From Rostratula benghalensis (Eukaryota > Chordata > Aves > Charadriiformes > Rostratulidae), in NCBI GenBank assembly GCA_013399305.1, contig VXAI01000164.1, positions 691,178 to 755,177 of the forward strand: a stretch of 64,000 bases of DNA. Direction: 5' to 3'. The notes beneath the pieces were generated by a model. The model did not search any database, had not been told where the DNA came from, and worked only from the letters and a program-made list of their open reading frames with translations. The position numbers were made by a program, and so were the translations under genes. Positions 41,001 through 53,000 of the stretch are shown here, piece by piece; the first letter of the stretch is position 1, and every line of letters starts with the position of its first letter.

Positions 41001-44000
41001 GGGAAGGATATTTGTTTTGTTCTTTTTCTTGGCATCACTCTCCACTACCACAATTAGCCAGTCCACTGAGTTGTGAGCTTTGAGAACATTCTGCCACTTG
41101 GTGATGTCATCCTTGACTGTAGTTTTGTACACCTCAGTGTCCTGGGATGAGAAGTGGTGAATCATCAAATCAAACAAACATTGTGAACAATTTCAAATGG
41201 CAAATTTTGTTCCAACAAAAGACAAACAGAAAGTCGTACCAAAGAGAATTAGTGATACTGAGTTCACTTACTGAAGGCAATCAAGTGAGGTAAATTATAG
41301 CAAGGTTCCAGTCTTTACATTTAAATTGTTTCTCGTGTTTTGGTTAACAGTAAATACATTAGTATTTGGTATGTTTTCATTCTTTAGATCACTGAAACTA
41401 AGATTTTAAAATATAATTTAAACTCTTATTTTACACATTCTTGAACTTTACAACAAAAAATCTTTGAAATTACAAAGCTGAACTGTTTTGTTCTCACACA
41501 GAAACCAATGCTCCAATCTTAATCTGTTTAAAAGCTTTTTCATAAAAAAAAAAAAAAAAAAAACCACCACAGAAGTGTCATTTGGCACTTTTTTGGCTTC
41601 TGAGTTTGTTTTAAACAGATCAATTCAGACAACTCTTAAGGTTGTTCTGGCTACTTTTTGACCGGTCACAGATCAGATGTCACCTTTGTCCTTCAACTGG
41701 GTAATTAATTCCTAACAGAGGCCAACACAAAAGCAGTGAACTGTAGATAAATAGGATTAAGACATTTGAAATCTTGCCTAGTCAAGATCGGTGACACATA
41801 CTAATACCTGATATATACGGAAGATGAACTAAAGAAAGAATACGTATCTTAAGATTTAATGTTGTGCATAGACTGTAACTGAAATACTGTAGCCAGATTT
41901 CTGTATTACGAAGCAAGTGTGCTAAGCTACTGCAATAGTACTCTTAGATCCTGTATTTTTTTGTGACAAAGTACTGAAAATAGCTTATTCAAAAGCCTGT
42001 CCTCTTAGTGTCAAGCAACATTACAAAGAAATACTGCTTATGGTAAAAACTACTCAGGCTGACTAAGTTTTCTTGCCAATAATATTGAGCATGCATGCTT
42101 ATGCAATGCAGACTTAATTGTTCAGATAAGCATGAAAAGCAAATTAAAAATATGAGAGAACACAAGTAGAAAGTCAAAACAATTTCATTTTTAAATCCGA
42201 GTAGCGAGTTTTTCATGATCTTTTCCTAATACTCACGCAACATTCTGTCCAATAAATATGAAGAAAGGGAAAAGTCAAGAGAGCCTTATTCCCCTCTTTG
42301 GGCAGTAGCTCCTCTTTAAACTGAACAAAGTTAGACTCTAGGTGAATCATCTTTGGAGCACGGCCGTATGACCTGCAAATTTTAATATTTGAAATTAATG
42401 AATAAGATATACACAGCAGAATATAAAAATGAACATGTATTTTGGGGAAGAAGAATAAACTGAAATACACTGGTACTGGAAACTCACAAATTATGCTTAC
42501 TGCATAATAATAATAACAGTATCACATGCAATGAGACAGATGCTCCTTTTCTCACGAACAGGAGCTAGAACTTTTTCAGTTTTCATCTCTAGGACCTCTA
42601 AAAGTAGAAAATTCCAAATAAGAAAATACACAAATACTTTTTTTTTTTTCCAATCAGAAAAGAGTGTGTCATACCAAACTTCTTGCAGGAAAGTACATCT
42701 AATTCCACATAAGTTCTACCCATATTCGTTAAGACAAAGCATGTCACTTCTAGAACACGGTTGTCAAAGCACATCAAAGCACACACAAGACAAACCCACA
42801 AACCACGAAACCAAAAAGAGAAACACAACACTACTATCATTTTTCTTTAGGTGAAGTTCAACCCAATCAAGTGCAAATGATCATCCTGAACAACATTTAC
42901 CTTGAATATGTAAGTTCTTCTTTCCTCAGGTCAGTTGTTATACTTGACCCAAATTACAGTAAGACCTTCTCAGAGCACAACAAATACACCATTTCCTAAG
43001 TCTATAAACACATGCTGAAATAGTATCATGGAATAAAATGTAAGTTTACCTCCTCCATTCCATGGGTTCTCTAGGAAGCTGCTGAGAAAGTGTAGGATAT
43101 AAGGAAGTAAATAAATTCTGATCTCCAGCACCTAAAAGTAAAAGGCATTAATCTATTATCATGTGCAAAATACAGCAGAGAGATTGAAAAATTGTATTAT
43201 TAATGGTTTGTTGTTTCAATAAAAAGATATAAAGTTGACTGCTATATGAAAACTGGAGTCTAGCACTGAACCAAACTTTTAAAAATTACATTCTCTCACA
43301 ACCTACTACAGCATTTTAACAAAGCATATAATACATAGAGATAACTTCCTCTTATGATTTTCCACGTAGGTACGTAATCTATGTACCAAAGCAAGTATCA
43401 GCCATACAGCTGGGCCAGCTCCAAAAACCAAACAAGCAACTCCTTAGTCAGAGCCATTGGCTAAACAAAGTAGTTTCAAAAACCTCAAGAACTTAACCTT
43501 CGCAAATCAGAAAACTAGTTAGACAGTGGTTCACATCCGTTCTGCAGCTGGGCCTACCATGAGAAAATTGGTCTTAGCAGACATTCTGTGCTTTATTGGC
43601 TTTGATTCCTTTCTCCCCATTATTCTGGGGTTGCTGTGAATATGAAGCAGATCCCTGCCCACCACACTGTTCTTGCTGCCTTCAGAAACATCAGGTCTGT
43701 TATGTTAGCATATGTTAACTGCTATGGTGCAGGTCACCTGGAGCTGGCCCTATGCTGACACACAGAACTGTGATTAGGCTTTAACCACCCTGGCTTTGAA
43801 AAACTGCATTAAATGCAACACCATTGGAATAGCTACTTATATACAAGATGGAACAAAATGTACAATCCATCATGGGGAAAAAAAAAAAAAACAAACCTAT
43901 TATCAGTAGCCTATGAAAACTAATTCTTAAATTCTTGGGTACAAGGAGGATATAACACAGGCTTAAAGTAAGTTATTTTAATTTCTGATAGTTATCAGCA

Positions 44001-47000
44001 CCTTTGAGCAAAGAAATGGTAAACTCTGGAACAGGGCATTTTATCAGACATGCTTGAATCTAGACTAACCAGTTGACCATACTAGCCAATGCATAATGCC
44101 CAAACAATCTTTCATGACACTTAAAAGACATGCCATTTGATGTCTGGCAAACAGACATCCAAATGAGAAGGGAGTAAGGTCAAAAATATATTTGCCAGTG
44201 CACTTCTACTGCAGTTCTAAAACTGTTATCTCACGTGCACTCCCTATATCTGGGAGAACAAGTTGGCCCATACTAGTTTAATGGTATTACCTATTAAATC
44301 TCTCATCTGCGTGCTGCCTGCAGTTATCACAGCTATTGCTCCCTTCCCTGTACTTCCTCCTTACTGCCTCACCTTTGGCTGATTGCATTTTCTTGGTAGC
44401 TTTCCACCTGTTTCTTTTTTATAAACACCTGCCATTCTACAGCCCAACCTAAACAGATTTTCTTCTTACCTTCCTATGGAACAGGCAGCTAAGGCTGGAG
44501 AAGTACCTGACATCCTTCCCTCTCTGCCCCACCAGGCAATCCCATCTCCTGCCACCCAACCAGGAATTACCTCCACGGTGGATTACCACACTTCAGTTTA
44601 TCTTGGAAAGCCTTTTTCTAGTCCGCTCACCTTTTCCCAATTTTCTCATAGATGTTATTTTGATTACCAGCCACTAACATAATTCTATCACTGCACAATA
44701 ACAAAAAAATACAAAAATTAAGAAGTCTGATTAGGTGCCAGAATAAGCAAGACCAGATCTTCTAATGTCTGACCAAAATAGCTATTATTCAGTGTTACAA
44801 TTTCCTGGAACAGTTCAAAAAGCACATAAACAAAAAAATCCCACACTACTATTTTTGCTTGAGCCTTAAGTCTTCAGAAAGCTATGAAACAAGCACTTTA
44901 TTCTTTACTCTTCACCCTCATACTGCTCTGTCTGAATTAAGAGTACCATAAAAAAAAAAAATCTTACTTAAGACCATAAACAAATCTCTAAAATGAATAC
45001 TGAAGCAAGTGTTAGTCCTATTTTTAATGCTGTCTTATACCAAGTTGCAACATCTCCATGAGAGAGGCCATGGAGAACAGTCTATTGATTTGCAACTCAT
45101 TAGAGCCCACAGAAAGGGAAATATGTCTCAGTATTTAGCAACTGCACGATGACCATATCAAAATCATACCCTATTAAGCTTGGAGCCTGACTGAAAGGAA
45201 GAACAATGCATTTTTCCTCTGGAGCATAACAAAGTGCTCTTTCCACACTGCACATAAAAATCAAAATGATGCCACAAAAAAAAAACAAACAAAACTTTCA
45301 CGATTCAGTATCTTGAGTAAAAAGGATTATTCCAGAGTACAGAGGAACTACTAAATTATATTGTTTATGCATCCTGCTATTTTAGACAAGCAGATCACAT
45401 CATCAGGTTAAGAAAACTATATTTGCTCTAAACTGACTCAATTTTTCCTCCTGTGGTGGTTTTGAGGGTGTATACAATATATGTAATAATGTGTTTTATG
45501 ATCAGGGCAAGACTATCCTTTAGGATGAGAAGAAAAGGGAGAACAGACCTTCAATGCAAAATACATCAGGTATCTTTTGAACAGAGGCCAAACACTGCTA
45601 CCACATATTACAAAAAAACCCAAAGAACTATGTTTCAGGTTTTGCTCAACGAGCCCCTGCACCTACTATAACTGCATGTTTGAGCTGCTCAAGTCAAGAA
45701 CAATAAAAAGTAAGTTATCAGCAGGCAACACTAGAGGAGCATTAACACCGAACAAACATCAAGACTACTCAGTAGTAAAGACCACAACACTGGCAAGATG
45801 CACATTGAATTGTTAACTGCTTGCTACTGGACTGCAGGGAGGGAGAGGACCACCTCACTCTAAGTAGACAGTAAGAGCCCCCAACCTTCCTAAAGAGCAG
45901 AACAAAGCAACCTGAAAGACCACTCTAATTTTGGAGTGGTGGCATTATCACTCAAGAGTGGTATCATTATTATACACACCACTCAAGAGACCTTAAGCAT
46001 AGTAGAAGTCTCATTCTCTTCTACCTCTGAAGCGTTATTAGTTGCTGCATCCACAATCTGCTTTCCAAAATACAAAAAAAAACCCCAACCCAACATTAAA
46101 AAAAAAAATAATCACAAATACATCAATACATGTATTTTTGCTTCTGTCTGACCGAATTCCATGAATTTTGAATGAACCATTCCAAAAAACACAAGTAACC
46201 CTGCAATTCAAATTTACAGCAACCCCCCAAAGTCTGAGGACTGCTTCAAAGATATTCTTGCAGTTGGTTTGTTGTGTGTTGGGTTTGTTTTGGTTGGGGT
46301 TTTATTTTGAGGTCTTTTTGGGGGGAGGCTGGGGGAGTGAGGAGGTGTTTGTTTTGGGTGGTTTTTTTTGCTTGGTTGGTTTGGGGGTTTTGGTTTGGGG
46401 TTTAAAAACAAAAGAAAACAAAACCTCAACCAATCCAAAACCAGTCTAATGTGGCTGGCCTAAGTATAACTCCATCACAGGAAACTCATCTCAGTGGATG
46501 GATCTCAGCGCTAAGCCCTCACTCTCAAAGGATCCTCGGTAAGGAAGGAAAGAAGCTCCTAGCCAAAGTGTAAAAGGCAATCAGACACAGGTGAAAAGAA
46601 GAAGGAACAAGGTGCAGAAATGGGGAAGAGAAACAATTTTGGAATCCTGTCATTACTAAAACCAAGCAGCTTTCTAGAGGAGGGGTTTTTCTTTCAGAAT
46701 CAATACTATTAAGACCTAGATCTCTCAACAGAGATGATAATTAGGGAATAACATTAAAGACTCATCCTTTATTACTTAAAAAAGCAATGAGAAGTGCACA
46801 AATTTTATTATATTAAGTTTATCTAGTATACTTCACAAATTATACCAATCTAATTAGATTTTATAGACCTATATTTCAAATTTATACATATTTATGTACA
46901 TTTTTTAAAAAATATTCTACAACTTCTCTGGTTTATATTATAAATCTAGTAAGCCTTTTTGATTTTTAAATTTAAAAACTTGATTTATTTATTATTTTTT

Positions 47001-50000
47001 TTAAGTTAGAATAGAAAGAACTGCTAATCCATAGTCTCTGGAGCACCGCTCTCACCTTTTATACCATGTCTGTCTGAATTAATCTGCTACCCATCTGGAC
47101 ATCAACACATGCACCAAATTCAGAAAAAACAAAGCACACACGGTGATGCTACTACAAGAACAGGGTAGTTCTGTATGTGAAGTGGCAAAACTTTTAAAAT
47201 TTTAACTAACAAAATAATAGAAAGCAGTAATGTTCTAATGATACACACTAAAAAGAGAACTTCTGGAGTAAGGGAAGAAATGAGAAAGCATCTGTTTCCT
47301 TTCCACATTACAAAGTATGCTTTTTGCCACTTACCTAAACACTTCACAAACAAATTAAGACAAACAGGTACCTGTCCAGAAATCAGCAGCAGAACCTTAA
47401 AAGGGTTTTACAGTAAATGCAAATCAAGCACCAAATGAGACAGTGTAAGTTAAAAACATTTCTATGACCTTCAAAAACTTGATGTCTACATAATTGACAT
47501 CCAAAATGTAAACACAGCCAGGTCAGGCAAAAGAGGAACAAACCTTCCCCAAATGAATGCTGATTGTGAACCTGGCTGCAAAAATTCATCATGTAAACCA
47601 AGTTAAGAATGTCTATCTCTTTTGCTCAAGGACAGGCTGTATCTCTATACAGCAGCTCACAACCACAAACCTAATCCTGGGAAAAAATGACAAAAATTAT
47701 GTTTGCCAAAAACTGAATCAGGCACCCAATGCCAAAACATCCTTTGTTTAGGTTATACCTTAATGCAAAGGTGACCAAGTATCCCAGTCAATACATCTCC
47801 AGAAGACAACACAAATGTTCAAACTACTAATTTTTAAAATTTTGTGCTACCGGGCCCAGATTTTTCTTTTCTCTATTCTTTCTGCCATGACTTTCTCCTT
47901 GACATTATAGTCCATCAAGTCAATGCAGCCATCCTCCTTTCACAGAATCACATGGGGTGGGAAGGGACCTCTGGAGATCATCTAGTCCAACCCTCCTGCC
48001 AGAGCAAGTCCACCTACAGCAGGTGGCACAGGAAGATGTCCAGGCGGGTTTTGAATGTCTCCAGAGGTGGAGACTCCACCACCGCTCTGGACAGCCTGTT
48101 CCAGTGCTCTGCCACCCTCAATAAAAAAGTTTCTCCTCATCTCAAGATGGAACTTCCTATGTTCAAGTTCATGTCTGCTACCTTTTGTCCTTCCCTCTAT
48201 GCCAGCCTAAGAACACTTTTTATGCTGCAAATCTGTTCAGAAATTATATGGTAACCAGAATGACCACCTTACCAGGATGCCCAAGAGGAACAGACACTCT
48301 TTGTGGCAGCTGTCTGATACAAAAAACCATAAAATACCGATATTTTTTAGTTTGATGCCTGCCTAAAACTCACCAAAATCCCCAAGAATCTACTATTTTT
48401 TTCTAACACTTTCCAAATTTCTTAGCTGCTTATAGGCTTTGTCACTGCAGTATCTGAATATCCCACAATTAATTTTTCCCTCTAGAGGAAGTTATGCTAC
48501 CCACTTACTACACTGGCAGCAAAAAATGAAAACTCCTGAGGTCAGATGACTAAAGAAGACAAATGTTTTTCTTTGATACCAATGACAAATCCAGCCAAGT
48601 GAGATAAAAGGCTTCAAATGCCTATAGAAGAGCTCAGTGCCAAAACTACACTTTAGTGTGAGTTTGTTTAGTTTTTATATCCAAGTATCAGTAACAGCTA
48701 ACCTTTCTGATCCAACGTATTTTTCCCAGCTCAGAAGCATTTTAAAATAAGAGTTCTATAAACTGAAACGCAACACATCTTACTTCCTGTAAAAATCTTA
48801 GCTGATCCATTAGGAGCCTGCAGAATAAAATCTATTTAGTAAAACTTTACATCTTTACTGATCGCTGCACTACTAAATTTGTAAAATAGGGGTTAATGCT
48901 AACAAGAACAGGCTGCTGCTTCTACATGACATACATAATCAGATATTCAAGTACAGAATAGTACTGGATCAACTACAAGATAGTCATGATTTGTAACAGA
49001 GACAGGGTCCTGTTTGAGAATAGGAAAAATTCATTTATAGGTTATAGTTGTTTAAATAGCAGTAAATTGTTCTAACCACTTCGGCTACACACCACTTCTT
49101 GTTGGTACATTTTTTATTACATCTAACTATTAGTTACAGAAGAACTTTTGAATCAAGCTCTTCCAGTCCTAGAGCAATACTTTACCGCAAGTATTTATTT
49201 TTCACTCAAAAAAAGATGTAAAAATCCTCCTCCCCCGGTCCCCCCGTCCTTTACTTTTTATTAACCTTTTCTATTTATGCTGCTCTTGTAGATATTTGCA
49301 AGCGTTCTCCATTCTCAGGCCTACAATAATTTTGCTGATGGTTTTGCTCTTGCTGTATCACAGCACATTCTGAACACAGACCACATGGAAGCAATGCATC
49401 CCATTCTCTCCAAAGGTTGTATATAAAGTTCATTGTACAAAGGCAGTGTTGACAGAGAGAGCAAGTATGCACACATCCAATATAAAAACAGATACGACAA
49501 GCTGATAAGGATATTTAACAACTACATCAAGATAATTACAAAGGAACAGCTTGGTAGGAAAGCTCTGAAAAACCTATTAATTACTTCATTTAGTAGGATT
49601 GTCTTCAGTCTTCAACTTCCTCTTCCTAAAAATCTAAGTGCAAAGCAGACACAAAAGGACGAATTCTTTCACCAGATCACTTGGTTGATATGTATGTGCA
49701 CGAATATCATATTAAAGTTCCAAACACTTTCTCAAGTTAAAGTTTTGAATAGGACTCAGAGAAGGAAGCAATATTGTTTAGGTTTCAAGATTATGCAAGT
49801 CAGCACTGCAAAGAAACTACCCAAGTTCAAGATGTCTGATGAAAATACTCAACTTGCCTCTTCAAATAAAAAACAATTAATGATGCTAAAAATAGTTTTT
49901 CTACAGCAGTGAGAAATCTAGAAGCTGACTCAACATGCTTTGTAAACATACAAAGGCCAGTAGAAATGAAGATAAATTCTACACACTTGAATTGAGAGTG

Positions 50001-53000
50001 TACATGGTAATGTGTCAGAGCGAGCACAACCACAGCTGGTCACTGAAACTCCCCAGTGGATTTAGAATCCAGCAAGACTGACAGTGTACAAACGTGATTC
50101 AAACTGATCTGGAAAGGAGTCATCAAGGCACTCAGTCCTAACTGACAAGAAGGATTTAATACTAAACATGATGCTGACATCTTGAGAAAAGGGGGGGAAA
50201 ACATGAAGAAACAGCATCTTTTTGTGAATATACTTTTTCCACACTTACAAAATATGGCTGTCTGTTTGCCTAGAGAAAACATCTGAAGAAGTTTTTGGTT
50301 AAACAGTTTGCTTAGCTGAATTCCATTAGTCTAAACTCTCTACTAAAACTATGGGGGTTTGCCAGTAATAAAAATACCATAAATACAAGGCTAATGTATC
50401 TACAGACAAGATCCCAAGGACAAAACTACCCAGTTACTGTGCTAACATGAAAAAAGCAGTGACAAAAACTGCATTTGCAAGTGGCATCAAAAACACAAGC
50501 CACTTGGAAATTGCTATTTTTATTCTATAGGCCAAGGCCTGTACATACATAGAGTACTGGACTATGCTAACATAACAAATAAATACTGTTATAATACTGA
50601 CTAACACACCCTTTGAAAGCTTAACTCTCTTTACCAGAGAAGCAGTCCTTGCAGAGTACTGTCAAATTCATTTGTTTACAAAACATCTCTGGCATGCACA
50701 GCGTTGAAAGCAGGTTTCATTCCAAACAAAATTCTCTCTTGGGTTCCCCCTTGTTAAGAATAAATCTTAAGAGTTAACAGCAGTATTTCATGATAAAAAT
50801 GTTTACCTGACAGAGATTAATCTAAATGTTGTAGCAAGAGGAAATATTTATGTTCTGAGACATAGCCTTACTTAACCTTCACTCTTTCTTATACAATCAA
50901 AAACTAGCCATTCCCCTGCACCTCTGTTTTCTCCTTGTGTGCACCTGCTAGGTGGGGTAGTTAGCCCAGACAACGCCAACTGCCTGAAATCAGAAGCACA
51001 TAACAAAAGATAAACTGTATTTGTTGAACAACTTCTAACATCGTGGCTTTGAATGCATTTTCCAACAGGCCAATACTGAGCCAACAATCCTTTTCCTGGA
51101 AGACCAAACTTCACCTCCTCATAAATCATTGGCAATATAATGCTCAGAAGAGCTTTCCTTTCAAGTCACTTCCGTTGAATGCATTTGTTTTAAGTACTAC
51201 GGTCTCCAAGTACTCCACTTCTTTGGACAGAGAAAAAAAGGAAACCAAAACAGTTAAAGCAAAACACACTTCCCATTAATAGTAAATATTTTAGTTTAAA
51301 AATGGCTACATTCACCAGCGAGATAATTTCTCAGCACTTTTGCTCAATTAGCCTTATCTTCTGAACTAGGTTGTCTCAGACCAAGCCATATCAGCAAAGA
51401 TCCTCGTCCACAGCCCCGGAAAGGATTCCTTCAGTCCAGGAGCAAGGCATACAAATGATACATAATGTTCACTTCATTTCTAAGTATGCTGCTACCATAC
51501 TGTGTGGTGATAAGTCCAAAACATTTTGCAACCATACAGGTACATTCACTCACTAGATGAAGTTAATTCTCTTTTCAATATTGGATAACTGGGCTTCACT
51601 CAATTCCGATGAAATTTAATGTTTGGAATTTTGAAAGTTTCTTTGCACAAGTCCTTTTCTGCATTTACCAACAAAAAAGCATGCCTGAGGTAAAACTGCA
51701 TGTACTTCCATGGACTGAAAGATACATTACTTACTGAAATCATACAGGAACAGTAAGGACTGACATATATCATCACCACCACCACCACTCTGCTCCCCCT
51801 CCCATTCTGCATACAGGATAAAGCCAGCAAATCTATAAAACAATCCACCACAGCCTGAACAGTAGCATGGCACCAACAACAAAGGCAACAATATCCTTCA
51901 GATGTTTCTGATATATACATTTTTCTGACTTTAAACCTGAATTGAAATGGATTTCACAAGTCTTTAAGTAGATGAGTACAGAAGATTCAATACAGGCACC
52001 AGTGACTTCAGTTCGTGAACTGCATCCAAAAAAAAAGACAAAGTTTAAGAATAAAAGCAGATTTACAGAGCAGTCTGAAGAAAACACATCTGCACTCAGA
52101 GTCCTGTACTTACAGCTATGAGGTTAATGTTGGATATTTTTTCAAAATACCACTCCCGGTTTGAGACCTTAATCATCACTGGATGACCATCAGTATTACT
52201 TCATAAGAAGACAACATGCACCTGTGAAATAGTTTCCATTTCACATGCACATAAAGTATTCCCAATGTTTTCCTGAAAAGTGTAAATGTGTAGTGTGTTG
52301 TGTCATCAATAGAGATATGCTTAATTAAGAACAAACAGCCACTGGTTACCTCTTGTTAAAACAAAAAACGCAGAATTCTCTATGCTGATCTCATTCTCCT
52401 CACTTTTTTTATTAAGAGCACTATAGATGTAGTTCACACACTTACTTTGAGTGAACTTTTTATGCAACCCTCTCTACCTCTAAGAGCATATGAGCTCATG
52501 GTTTAGTTCAGGACCAGAGCGTACATGTCCCAGCTGCCTACCTCTGACACCTGAAAGAACTACTTCATCGCTGGAGCCACACAATCCAGTGTGTTAAATA
52601 AACTGTCTCTGGGATGAAACCAAGGCGCAGTAGTTAAAGATTACATTATAATATGTCAGTGGGAATCTCTCCTCGCCACAGAGGACGTCTTACTTCTTGT
52701 AACTTCTCCTACCCGGAGCAAAACCATTCCAGAACTGACTGGCGAGAAGTTTGGGGTTTAAGATTTATTGTCATATCTTAATCTCTTCCCCCTAAGCACC
52801 TGCAAGCATGACATTCCCTTTTGTTATTTACTATAAACATACAGAAACAAACCCAAGTTCGCCCACTACCACTAGAAGGCAGGGGTGGGGGCAACCAGTA
52901 TAGAGCCAACACCGGCCACCAGAGCCCCTTGCAGTCCCTCAGCCTCGAGGGCCGCCACCCCGCCGCCCTCCGAAACTGCCACCCTTCTCTCCGCCTCGCC

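Larger units (their letters stand above)
11033..43049 (-). other. TRAPPC10 introns 2-22
   Basis: Introns in transcript order: 42373-43049, 41142-42236, 39311-40944, 37946-39114, 36821-37833, 34386-36572, 32332-34238, 31046-32216, 28069-30968, 26800-27976, 24599-26658, 23591-24485, 19005-23075, 17866-18862, 16632-17706, 15580-16401, 15026-15478, 14101-14898, 12636-13929, 12065-12457 and 11033-11869. All begin GT and end AG. They are AT-rich with frequent A/C-rich low-complexity runs on the plus strand. Recognisable insertions are listed separately; I saw no other gene in them. Confidence 0.85.
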
